Assembly: GCF_000204055.1 (NCBI RefSeq)
Contig: NW_006768766.1
Location: forward strand, 22,233 to 86,232
Length of the DNA: 64,000 bases
Source: Melampsora larici-populina 98AG31
Taxonomy: Eukaryota > Basidiomycota > Pucciniomycetes > Pucciniales > Melampsoraceae
Direction: 5' to 3'
Below, piece by piece: positions 11,016 through 21,997 of the stretch. How positions within the stretch are numbered: position 1 is the stretch's first letter; every line of letters starts with the position of its first letter. The position numbers were made by a program, and so were the translations under genes. The notes beneath the pieces are model-generated. The model was not told where the DNA came from. It worked only from the letters and a program-made list of their open reading frames with translations, and searched no databases.

Positions 11016-11787
11016 TCAAGATAACATTCACCATCCCCAATGTTAGTGGCATGGCAGCCTTGGAATCCAAACATTGCAGAAGTTTACAATCTCAATCTAT
11101 GACTCCCTTGACCTGCAAATCATCCATTGAGCATCTCAAGTCTCTAGCTGCAATTGATGCCTATTTGACCCCAAACCTGTTTCTTCAGATAGCATAGGGT
11201 CCAAGACTTCAAAGATTCTTGTGATTGAAATATTGGTTCAAGTACTCACAAAAATCTCTTAGAAAATCATACAATGCCTTGGGTTCACCATCACATACAT
11301 CATTCAAACAATGTAAAAAGATCATAACCTTGGTATATGGCTTTTGATGTACAGTCATTGTCAAGATATTGATTTTGCCACCAGGTAATTGTTCTCAAGA
11401 GTGATGTGCAATATCCTCAGTCATAAATTGTTCAAATCATGAATATAAGAACAAAATGTGAAATGATTGCTGATTTCATGTTATACCTCTCATCTATCAT
11501 CAAAACTTGGGGCAACTCCCAAAAAAATGTATTAAAATTCATAAATTTCAACGTCCATCCCAAGACAACTGACATAATTAAAGAAGACAAGATTTCATAA
11601 GAATTTGCAAAACCATCTATACACACACAAACACATGCACATACACCTATTATTAAAGAGATCTTCTCTAATTGTTACATAGTTCAATCAACAATAGCTA
11701 CAAGCAACCCAAGAAATTTCATCTTATAAGCAATATAGAAAAGAAAAATAAACATCATTGATCATTAAATTCAATTTCAATCATCTT
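11016..11787. other. intergenic, AT-rich, nothing recognised
   Basis: No open frame with splice continuity or known motif. A short CA-rich run (acacacaaacaca) occurs near 11620-11640. It contains the 3' flank of the LIM gene. Confidence 0.5.
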
Positions 11788-14157
11788 CTAGTAGTAACCA
11801 AATCTTCTAGCACCAACTCTATCCTTATCCTAAAAAAAGTTCAAAAAAAATCAAAGTCAATATTTCATTAAATCCCGGAAACACATACCCATCTGATGAA
11901 AAAATGATAAAAACCAAAGGTTTAAGACTCACTAAACAATCTCTACATCCAACTTTTCCAGAACTTTGAAAAGTTTTAGCACCTGAATCCAATGCTTTAC
12001 CACACCTTTCACATTTCAAACATCTAGTATGCCATCTTTGATTCATAGGTCCAATCTTGGTTTCTTGAATCGTACCTGGTTTCAAACAGCCTGGACAAAC
12101 ACTTTGTCCTCCTAATCTTCTTCCTATACCTCCTCCTCCCCCTCCTGTTCCAATACAACTTTCAGAAGTTGATAGGAATGGTGAGCTTGATACTTTCTTA
12201 GCTGCTATGAGTGCACCTCCTACTACGGGAAATGATGGTTGAAGATGTCCAATCTTCTCCCTTAATTCTTTTAATCTAAGTTCAGCTGCTTGAACCTCTT
12301 TAATCTCAACGCACCTCTCACACAATTTCAAATCGTCATATAGTACATATTTACCTTCTTCGAATCCTCCGTCACATCCATCACACCTTAAACATTCCAA
12401 ATGAAAGGTTTCGCCGGTCGTAGGTAAGGTTGCAAGTGTTGTTGCACCAGGTGCGTGAGAAGCGAAGAGAGGTAATGAGCACTTCGTACACATCGGATTT
12501 GTCGAAGGTGAGAGTGGCAGTGCACGGGTAGATGATTTAATATTCGGTATGCTCGCGTTCTTGTCTGTCATAGTGGCACTGCTTTGACGCGGCTTCATGG
12601 GACTTGCTAAAGATCTAATTGAAAGTGGACGAGTAGGTTTGAGAGGATACAGCGGGACAGAACTCTTCAAGGGTGAGGAGGAGCGTGGAAGAGATGGTGA
12701 GGAGCGATCAGAGGCCATTGTGTTGGCTGAAAATGAAGTGGTGAGCGGACGAGGAGTTCGTCTATGGACGTCATTCGCTATGCTAGCTGATGCAGAAGTC
12801 GATAGTGGTCGAGGACGAGTGAATTGGTTATGGGTAACTAGTGGCGTAGGTGAAATTGAGAGTGGTCGAGTAGGCTGTAGCTGATTACGGGTGATCGTAC
12901 CCGTGGAAGCCGAGGTCGGAAGGGGACTAGTAGGTTGTAGACGATTGTGAGTCACTGGACTCATTGACCGTGAAGCTGAGAGTTTCGGTGCAGGTGTAGG
13001 GACTTTCTCGATTCCAGCCTTTTGCAGCTTACTTCTCAATTCTTCAACTGCTGGTCTCAAAGCCTTAGTAGCTGGTGAATCCATAGTTCTTTTGATGTTA
13101 GGTTTGTCACGAAGATCTGGAATATCAGTAACCATCGATGTTGCGGATTTTCTCGTTGGTCGATCGAAACATTCATCGCAACACGGATCACCTCCTAAGT
13201 TTACTGAGGGAGAGGCTGAGATATCTATCGAGCAGTGTACACATTTGAAACATTTCTGTTGATAGATTAAAAAACACGCAATAAGTTTCTCAATGAAGTT
13301 GACTATGGAGAAGAGAAAAGTAGAACCTTGTGCCAAAAACCACGAGAACCACCTTTCCCAAGTTGAATAAAACCTTCATCACCCACTACGACTTTCTCAC
13401 AAGCTGTACAATTCCCACGACTAAAGAGTTTGATATAACAATTACGACAATAAAAGACACCGGCCCAATCACCTGATGATAAATCATCACGTCTGGGATC
13501 CGGGTAAATTTTACCTTCTCGTTTGAAAACCTCTGAGCAAGCCCCACATCGACCTCTCGTTTCGTTTGGATCAAGAACTGAACCAAACACATTGGTTAAA
13601 ACCTCTTCTTCGGCTGCTGATAGATCAATCGAATCGGGTATGTTGGCAGTTAATGAGCGTACGTGAGCCCTTGCTGATGATTTGACTGATAATCCACGTT
13701 TGGGGGTAGGATCCGAGGGTGTAGATGGTTGAGGTTCTTTGAGTGGAGTAGGTGGTGTTACGATTCGAAGTGGAATTGATGTGATGTTCATATCTTGAGC
13801 AGTGAGACTTTTACGATTTGGAGTAGATTGATTCGCAGTGATAGGAACAGGGGCAGATGATTTAGGTAGTTGAATTACTTCGGATGGTTGAGTAGTTTGA
13901 GCTCGTGTGTTATTGGAGATCGAGTTACGTTTTTCGCCATAAGTCTTGAGCCAACGATCAGGTTTGGTAGGTTCGAATAAAGCACGAGAGACTTGTGAAG
14001 CTGCAGTTTTTAATCAGAAAGAGTTAAGACGATGATTAGATATCAGAGATGAAAAAGATGAAAGAGATTCAAACTGACATGCACTACTTCCACCACATTT
14101 ACACCGCGTCTCAGCACCTCTGATGATATCACCACACCTTTTACAAAACCCAGCCAT
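11788..14157 (-). CDS. LIM-domain protein with Ser/Pro-rich linker
   Basis: Four exons (14157-14079, 14000-13327, 13255-11933, 11829-11788) joined by GT-AG introns of 71-103 nt give 705 aa. The N terminus has a short zinc-binding motif (CKRCGD...RCKCGG). LIM-type modules follow: CGACSEVF...FYCRNCY / CTACEKVV...FWHKKCFKCVHC...CCDEC around residues 150-280; CTKC...FHLECLRCDGCDGGF...CERC; and C-terminal CPGC...RWHTRCLKCERCGKAL...CRDC. Between them is about 200 aa of Ser/Pro/Thr-rich, probably disordered sequence with repeated (T/R)RPLS and MSPVTHN-like phrases. LIM proteins of this kind are zinc-dependent adaptors, often at actin or sites of polarised growth. The tail after the last LIM is only DKDRVGARRFGYY. 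Start chosen at the ATG at 14157 because it opens with the Cys motif. Confidence 0.85.
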
Positions 14158-15031
14158 AGAAATGAGGTCGAAATCGAATGATTAGATGGAATTCGAATTG
14201 ATATCTGGATTCTAAAATCGTGATGAGTATATTAGAAGATAAGAAAGTTGAAAGAACGAAGAAAGAGTAGTGAAAAAGCGAAATTTAAGAAAATGAAAAT
14301 GAAGAATGGGGTTAAATTGAAAATATCACGCGATTTGTCAACAACCAACGCGCGTCTTGTGTCAACCAAGTGTAAAGTCTATGTATGTACATACTTTGAG
14401 ATTTACCCACTTTGCAACTGATCATCTTAATCTTCATCGTCATCATCATCACCTTCAACACACGTCATAAACTGATGTCATGGCTAGGATAATCCTCTGA
14501 GCCCCTGAAAACAAGCAGCAGTTCATCTCAGATTTACCAAATCAACACCTCAATCCGGGCACGCCGTTATATCCCCAGAGCTCAACGTACAGACGATGAC
14601 AAATACCGTATATGTACGCATCCAGAAAAGGCTCTCACTCAGGACCAAAGTCTTACGCCCGAGCTCTTACTTGGTCCTCGGGGACAAGAAACGAAGGAGT
14701 GACAAAAACGGGAGACTTCGATTTGCACAGGCGAAACGCAGTTGAAAGAGAAACGAACAAAGAATGAAAATCATGGAATACAAGCGACATGAATCGAAGT
14801 CCAGTTTTTGCGTGAGCAGGCTTTGATGAGCAGAGCGAGGCGAACGGAGGAAATGGAGAATATCAATCGGAAATCAAGAAAACCAGCGAGAAACGAGCTG
14901 AAACGAGTGTACTATACCTAGTGTCACTGTGTGAGGTTGCGCGAACGGTTCACTTCAGTGATGAGGTCACTGAAATTAGACAGGAAGAAGTGGAAAAATC
15001 AAGCTGATGAAAAAAACATAGTAAGAAATAG
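14158..15031. other. intergenic region upstream of the LIM gene
   Basis: No coding frame or repeat recognised. The first about 200 bp upstream of 14157 are purine-rich on the + strand and presumably hold the LIM-gene promoter and leader. Confidence 0.45.
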
Positions 15032-15597
15032 ATGAATAATCAAGACATAGTGAAGAAACAGATGACTAATCAAGACTCAACATTGAGTTTAGAATTGACT
15101 GAATTACTTGGATGGATGGATTTCTTTGATGATGTTAAGATTTCATTTGGATTGCCTTTCAAAATTAATGAAAGTCTCTCAAGATTTTTACCATTACTTG
15201 AACGTAAGTCTGCAACTATTCCTTCAGGTTTATGGTGATATGATGAGTCAATGGTTTAATTTTGTTTGAAGGTCCTCTTCTAGTTGACTCAGGTGAAATT
15301 TGTATTATTGAGGTTTGATCAATACTGATTCACGATCTTTGTCAATTATTTTGATTATGGGCTTGGAATTTTCAAGGAGGATCTGATTTTACTTGCCATT
15401 TGAAGGAGGTCCAGGATGGCTTGGTTGGCTTTGTGGTTCATCGTCATCACGATCAAGATCCATGTCATCTGTTCATACATCAAATCGAAAGACAAGTTAA
15501 TCGCTACTTCGACTTCAAAGTTTTTCTACGTTCTTTGAAGCTAAAACTCACAAGATGGTTTGGCAGGTTGACCAAATGGCATTCTTCTCTATTTTGA
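15032..15597 (+). CDS. small protein of unknown function (predicted three-exon gene)
   Basis: Not recognised. A reading with three exons is possible: 15032 to about 15203 (donor GTAAGT), a short exon from about 15272 (PLLVDSG) and a last exon from about 15377 (GSDFTCHLKEVQDGLVGF...HQIERQVNRYFDFKVF) ending at 15597. The joined frame stays open for roughly 150 aa, acidic at the start and basic at the end. Support is the splice-site quality and continuous frame only; no domain is visible. An alternative donor after IIE gives a stop, so the second splice is the weak point. Confidence 0.35.
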
Positions 15598-15849
15598 CTA
15601 CCTGCGGCTTGACCAATTGGGCCATATTTCCAATGTGAGATGGACACGCTTGATTATCTGAAGTCACGCTGAGCTGAAGTGAGTGAAAAGAGGGAGATCA
15701 TGAAGTACAAAAGGTCAACCTCTCAGTGCATTCTCATTCCAATCATCTCATCTACTTGTTCATAGCTGTTTCATATCTTCACTCTTGACATAAACAATAA
15801 AAAAACACCAGCTTCATTCACTTTTCTTAGTAACGCAAATATCTACATC

Positions 15850-15891
15850 ATGCAATTCGCACTCAGCTTTTTGCTTGGTGCTCTTGCCGGT
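15850..15891 (+). pseudogene. orphan signal-peptide exon of a secreted-protein gene
   Basis: The ATG at 15850 encodes MQFALSFLLGALAG, a typical short fungal secretion signal, directly followed by a donor-like GTACGC. Upstream is a plausible leader (AATAAAAAAAC... CTACATC-ATG). No downstream exon with cysteine spacing or homology could be found in the following 1.4 kb, so this is either a gene remnant or an exon whose partners I cannot see. Confidence 0.3.
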
Positions 15892-17316
15892 ACGCCTGAG
15901 TTCAGAAGTGCACTGAACTTTAAGCTGTGTCTTGTCCAAAAAAACACATTAGTAAATTTCTGTCTCTTATGATTTTCTCTAATTGTTGGGCTGATAATTT
16001 TCCCTGAATCAAAATGTAATGTGAAAAGTTTAAGTACTGCAAATACAAAGCGCTTTTCTGCTTGTGATTTGTCTCAAGTAATTGCCTCACTTGGACAACC
16101 CAAGCCACCTGCAGAGGGGGCTAAAAATTTTGGAACCAGCATCATACCAGCTTTTCACAGGTCACCCAAGGCTTTCAGAAACTTGGCACAATTCTTGCCA
16201 ACACATTCTCTCAATGGTATTTGAGTGGAATTCCATATCAACAAATATCATACGAGCTCCATGCTATGGTTATTCAATTCCAAGCTATGATCACCCACTT
16301 TTCCAATCCTCGTTGTCAGATCTGCAACCATTCTAATGGCTATTAAGTCAGTTTGAACTCTTTCCTTGCATCTATTCACATTGAACCTCCCAGTACTTAC
16401 CTATGATTATTTCCACAATCAGCTCACATCAGTCATCACCCAGAGCTATGCTATGCTGGACAATGTTAATGTCACTGATCAATCTAGGCTTGATACCCTC
16501 ACTTAATATTGATCTTTTTTGTTTTTCTTCATTAGCTGACTTTGAAATTCTCCAATCTTGTCTCTGTATTGTGGTTGAACTCATTGTGTCATTGAACATC
16601 AATGTTTCCAGCTTACTGTCAAGCATTGGTATTGATCTCAACATCTGTGTAATTGTTGGCATCAACATCCAATCTCTCTTGATTTTAGATACCATTCAGC
16701 CGTTCAATGGCAATGGCCTCTTGGGACCTGTTAATGATCTTTCACACAATGTGTTGGTGGTTTGTTCTAAAAATGTGCTTGCATATTACTTTTTCACTCA
16801 TTGGCTTCTCTTCTATTGACTACCATCCTTTTATTCATTCTTTGTATGTCTCATTACACAACACACAACCTCATTTTATATGTACCTACCCTATGGACTC
16901 TTCAACTTTTCAATCATGAGTATCAATCACCTTACACTTTTTACCCTAATCCCAGTTGAGATAATATCATGTCCTACCCATAAACACCTACCAATCCAAT
17001 CCAAAAATTGGTTGAAAATATTTGATTTGCTCATTGGTATAAATACACATCTGCCATTACAGCAGTCTTTTAGTAATTTTAGACCATGATCATCAATTAA
17101 TGCTGCCATAGCTTGAATTCAGGATTTGAATTTTGAAATGATCAGAGAACTCAAGTGAGGGAATGGATTCGAGAACATGAATGTATACTGCAGGCAGCTG
17201 ATTGGATTGGTACCGACTGGCTGGGGACCCCGAGAGATGTACCGGGTTGAATTTGGTAAATCGCAATCTGTAAGATCACAAGAATTCGAAGAAGACCATC
17301 AACTTACCACAAGAAG
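15892..17316. other. intergenic, no reliable gene
   Basis: The 138-codon frame at 16403-16819 is Leu/Ile/Ser/Asn-rich, has no motif and is shadowed by an antisense frame, so it is not called. The last 200 bp before 17317 should be the promoter of the next gene. Confidence 0.4.
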
Positions 17317-18698
17317 ATGAGCAAATCAAAATCAAAATCAAACAAATCCAAACCAATCGAAGTACTACAATCCACTTCAAATCAAAAACCATCAATCAAA
17401 TCAGAATCAAACAACTTTAACCCATTCACCACTCTATTCAACTTAATCTTATTCTCAATTCAATTCATCTTCAAAATCATCAATTCTATCATTCGATTAA
17501 TCTTATTTCAACCTCTCATTAGTTTTCCTATCATCATCTTCATCATCATCTCAATCACTCCTACGGCTCTTAATTATCTTATCAACTTATTCTCAACTAA
17601 ACTCATTCGACTCTTGACCTTTTCAACACCTTCGATTCCTCATCTCACTTATCTCTATTGTACGATCCTCAATGGTCCATTCTTTTGTGAAGGATCAACT
17701 CTCAAACCGATCCCAGTATCTAAAATCACTCGATCAGTTGCTGATAGCGCTAAGTTAGCCTCCGATATCTTTGAATCCGTCGTCGGTCTGGGCGATCCTC
17801 ATAACCTTGGCTTACATCAGGCTGATATCCTCGAATTGGCGTTGGCTGTACAACATTCTACTTCACTCGAAGGAAAAGATGTATTAGCACCTCAGCTTAT
17901 GGATTTGAGTGAGATGACTAGAGATGTGAAAGATCAAATTATCAGTCTGAATAGTCAAGGCATCAATACCTTCTCATTTGTAGCTTATGAGGTGAGACAC
18001 CATTTTTGATTTCTTAAAACACGAAATCAACATCACTGATGAAGTTCTTTACAATTTAGTTTTCAAGACTACAAGATTTGATAGAATTAATTCAATCAGG
18101 TTCCAAAAAATATACAACTCAACATGTTTCACACAACTTAGATATCTTATTCCAAAGACTTTCAGAAGACTTAACCAAACTCTTAAATGATATTGAACTT
18201 TCCTTACCATTAGCATCTAGAGCCAGTGATTTAGGTACAAAACTTACAAGTGAATTCTTATCATCACATTTCAAATTATTGAAAATTAAAGAATCTACTC
18301 CGATTTGGAAAAAGATCTTTGAACGAGATTCTTGGTCTCAAAAGCAATTGTCTAGAGATTTAATCTTAACTTCGGAAAGTGTGGAAAGTTTAAAATTGGT
18401 TTGGAAGAAACTTGAAGAATTAAGATCGGTTCTAATGGCTTATCGTAATAATGTGGCTTTCTTTAAGGTGATTTGCTTGGATCTTTTATTCAAATCGATT
18501 TTGAAAATCAATATAATACTCATCATCTTTTATCTTTTAATGTAGGCTTCTTTAATTGGTTCACATATTGCTGATCATCAGTTATCAGCTGAAGATGAAG
18601 TTCATGCAATGAGGCATATTATCGATAATTTCAAACAAGCTGTTAAGGAATCAAAGTCACAAAAAAAGCGGGTCAAGAAACTTGAGATTGATGCATAG
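17317..18698 (+). CDS. membrane-anchored protein with helical C-terminal region, unknown family
   Basis: Three exons (17317-17991, 18060-18467, 18546-18698) with in-phase GT-AG introns give 411 aa. A Lys/Ser-rich N terminus (MSKSKSKSNKSK) precedes two hydrophobic stretches at about residues 35-60 and 65-95 (LILFSIQFIFKII, PIIIFIIISITPTALNYLI). About 300 aa of predominantly helical, Leu/Glu/Lys-rich sequence follow and end in the basic tail KKRVKKLEIDA. The topology suggests an N-terminally anchored protein with a coiled-coil-rich soluble domain, possibly at the ER or nuclear envelope; this is inference from composition. I do not recognise a family. Confidence 0.75.
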
Positions 18699-19655
18699 AA
18701 AGTAATGTAAAAGATTTTGATAGGTCTTGTTTCATAAGATTTCAATGTAGTATAAGCTTTTCTAAGGAAGGTAAGATAGATCATTATATGTATATAGCTG
18801 TTATGGCCTTGGAAAGTTGTAATATCCTAATTCTACATGTGATAGTGTATTTTTGAAACCATGTTGCACAATGTCTGCTGTGTTATGTTTACTGTACTCC
18901 AATATGCTCAAGACAACTTTGACATTCATGAATGCATTCTGAGTCCTGAAAATCCAATCCGGTGCAGGTGCTCATAGACCATGATGTATTGCACTGAAGA
19001 AGTCTGGAGAGTTCATGATCGAAGCCACATTCTCTTTCTCCAATCACAAGCTAAATAATCAAGCACCTCTACTACGCCACACCTTGACACTGACAATGTT
19101 CACATTGTGCAGGAAAAATGGCCGCAGAGAGGCCTTGGCTAATCTGAGCGAGATTCTCGGATGCTTTACAGAGGGTTCTCACGAGACTTAAAAATGCTCA
19201 CGATTGGCAGGATACATGCCTCTTAATCACTCACTAGCAGCTCACCCGGAAAGATAGCATGTTTGAGCAGATTGAAGATATACACCGCGCATCCTGGGGT
19301 ATATCTGGGCTGGCAAGCTATTCGAGTATAAATGAAAGCATTCAGCAGCAACTATCTTTTGCATGATGTAGTAAATAGTATAGGAAGCGGATAACTAGGG
19401 GTTTTTTTCTCTTATACCCAAGCTTCAGATGTAGTCGAGAAAGCAAGGGCTATTGAAATGAATGAAGGCATAGGTGGGACATTCAAAGCTTTGGTCCATC
19501 ACAAAGCTACTGAAATATTTGAAGCTCAATGAGTCGCCAAGAAATCAGGTCATCAAACATGGTACGAAAACGCTCGACAGGATCGACCCTCAGGGGCTTT
19601 CCAAGACACGCAAGCAGATTGAAAGCATAGTTGGGAGCATTGAATAGCATACATT
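18699..19655. other. intergenic between convergent genes, nothing recognised
   Basis: Holds the 3' flank of the membrane-protein gene and, on the other strand, the 3' flank of RPL27. No repeat or RNA gene noticed. Confidence 0.45.
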
Positions 19656-20447
19656 TCAGAACTGTATAAAGTAACACAAAAACAGGGAGCGAGACAGGTT
19701 CATCAGTGTGAGGCGAGCAAAATATGAAAACAAAGAAACGAACCCGAAGAGGGGTGAAGAACCATCGGTTCTTGCCTGCTTGGTACCTCTCCTCAAACAT
19801 CTTCTTGATGGCCTTCTTTGCTTCTTCCCGCTGCGAGGGCTCCTTGAATGTTTCGTAAGTAACAATACCCTTCAATCCCTCTAACTCCAAAGCATATCGG
19901 GTTGGCATCAAGTGGTTGTAGTTGACAGCCTGTGATTGAAGAAGAATAAAGATGATTAAAGACCGGAACCGAAGAATTTTGAGCATCATTGATGAGCTTG
20001 AGGTGTTTGTTCAAGACGTACCCGGATGAAGGGTTTAACTTTCGATCGTTTAGCAAGCTTCTTGGCACCCATACCTCGAGTGACTTTGAGGGGGTATCTC
20101 TCGATACCAGCAACAATGCAGTGAGGATAAGGTCGATCTTTTGTTCCCTCGTCAGATTGCTTGATGACTACAACTTTTTTGCCTGCATGTCGACCCGAAA
20201 GAACAACGGCAACTTTGCCTCCCTTGTAAACTGAGAAATAAATTCATTGTGAGGGTAGAAGAAGACCAGAGAGACAAGTATGATCAGTTTCAATTAAAGC
20301 GTCGAAATTGCAAGGACCACAACGGTTCCGGATGTTTCAATGGAACAGGTTATGCGAGTGGAGGTTTGATGGCTGATTCGGTCATGAGTCGGATGTGGAG
20401 AAGGTGTGGTGACGATGGAACGAGGAGATTGACTCACTCTTGACCAT
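19656..20447 (-). CDS. RPL27: 60S ribosomal protein eL27
   Basis: Structural protein of the large cytosolic ribosomal subunit. Four exons, 20447-20438, 20230-20022, 19929-19744 and 19661-19656, join to exactly 136 aa, the usual eL27 length. Landmarks: [22 protein letters not shown] (KOW motif), [33 protein letters not shown] and the C-terminal [12 protein letters not shown]. The first exon is only 10 nt (MVK plus one base), and the last contains just the final Phe codon and the stop, which is easy for gene finders to miss. The first intron is long for this window (207 nt), as is common in ribosomal protein genes. I looked in it for box C/D snoRNA motifs and found none convincing. Confidence 0.97.
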
Positions 20448-21705
20448 TTTCGATGCCGGAAAGTTCGTAGGGTTGGGGTCGGAATCGTGTCTTGCAGCGT
20501 ATAAACGCGATGATAGGGTAAACCAACAAAGTACAACGATTGCAGCAGGCCGATCCGACCTAGATAGGTTTCATATGATGAGACTTCCACAACTACCATC
20601 CACACTCGGTCCCAGCTCGTCACAAGTCCGACCTTACGGGGCGAAACCGACCATCGTTCATCGCGGATATGGCACTTTGAAGTTTATCACCTCAGTCCCT
20701 TGAGCCTCGACTCACAGCACTCACACTCAAAAAAGCAGAGCCATGAAAGATTCAGCTCCACAACACTTGGTCAAAACCAATTCACTTCCGTCTGCACTTT
20801 CGCCAACGTATTATTCGATTGCGATCAATATCAGCTGCACAGATTGTCTGATGCCTTAGTGGCTCAAGACGGTACAGTCTTTGATTTGCCTCTCAAGGAA
20901 AGCCTGATGGAGATTTGGATGGACATGGCACGCTTTATAGGCTGCACGAGTTTAAATTTGTTGCTCAAATTTGGTCCGCGACTCGGTTTCCTGCAAAAGA
21001 CTGGTACCAATTCAGCAGATGTCTAGTTGTAAATCTTTCTGCTCTGAAATACATTTTGACTGACGCTCTTGGAAAGCTCAAGCAGAACTGACATGTCCGG
21101 TAGCCCTTTAATTCTGAGTTCACAGAAAGAGATAAGATCACACAAAAATAACAAATACACGCCTTGCAGGTCATTTGATTCTGATTGTCCTTGGTCGCAG
21201 AGGCTCTCTGATTTCCTTGAGTCTGAGCAGTGATAACAAGAGTTAGCTGATCAAAATCATTGCTGAGTACAACAAGCCTTAGTAGTGTGGAAACATCAAT
21301 GAGGTGAGCTGGGAAGGCAACACAGGTCTTGCAAACAGACAACTTAATCTGACCGTGCTCCTCACTCTTAGTGAGATTGGCTAGTGAGAGTTCAATGATA
21401 TGGGTGTTGAGAGGATCTTTGGCTTTCTGTGAAGTATCTGGCTCAGTTATAGTCAAAGAGAATAAGGTCACAATCCCCCTGGTTCTGTTTTGTGCAGATC
21501 ATGCCTTAGAATTGGTAAAGAGTATAGCCAGAATCACAAATGGCATGACAGCATCTTTCAACATTTTTGGGTAGAAGCTGGTCTTGATTTGTTGATCAAA
21601 TCAATCAGATTGAGCAAGATGAGTGGATACAGTTGAACAAACTCCTTGGTACAAATTGGATGATTTGCTTAAGATGATTTGAATAATCTGAATGATATGA
21701 AGTCA
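20448..21705. other. RPL27 upstream region and unassigned sequence
   Basis: The first few hundred bases must carry the RPL27 promoter. Frames at 20700-21026 (+) and 20965-21471 (-) overlap each other and have no recognisable domain or convincing splice partners. Confidence 0.4.
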
Positions 21706-21710
21706 AGAAG

Positions 21711-21903
21711 TGTTAAGGTCTTGTCTCAGGGGATCTGGGTTCGAGGGAGGAATGAAGGATTAGGACCAAGCAATCTACGTTTGTTATTCAGATTGTCGGA
21801 TGAGGAAAGAGTTCTACAAGTGACGTAATACAAGTTATAAATACGCTTCTTGCGTGACATCTCTCATCTCTTTCACATGTGTTACATATATGAGATTGTA
21901 ACA
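21711..21903 (-). repeat. 3' LTR of the Ty3/gypsy element
   Basis: 193 bp, identical by eye to 27880-28072. Preceded by the target duplication AGAAG. Confidence 0.97.
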
Positions 21904-21917
21904 TTATCCCCCTTTTA
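21904..21917 (-). promoter_or_regulatory. polypurine tract of the Ty3/gypsy element
   Basis: On the element strand the bases abutting the 3' LTR are TAAAAGGGGGATAA, the expected purine-rich primer for plus-strand DNA synthesis. Confidence 0.75.
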
Positions 21918-21997
21918 ATGCCCAAACTCCCTTTTGCGAGTTCTGCATTCTTTCCCTGGGTAGCATTAAAAAACCCTGTGGGAAAAAGCTTACCCAC

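Noticed and set aside
16403..16819. 138-codon open frame
   Set aside because: Low-complexity Leu/Ile/Ser/Asn composition, no motif, antisense frame of similar quality; likely chance in AT-rich DNA.
20231..20437. snoRNA in the long first intron of RPL27
   Set aside because: No paired C (TGATGA) and D (CTGA) boxes or H/ACA pattern could be found.
20965..21471. 168-codon minus-strand open frame beside the Ty3 element
   Set aside because: Begins at a non-ATG codon, no domain, and overlaps an equally open + frame; not enough to call.
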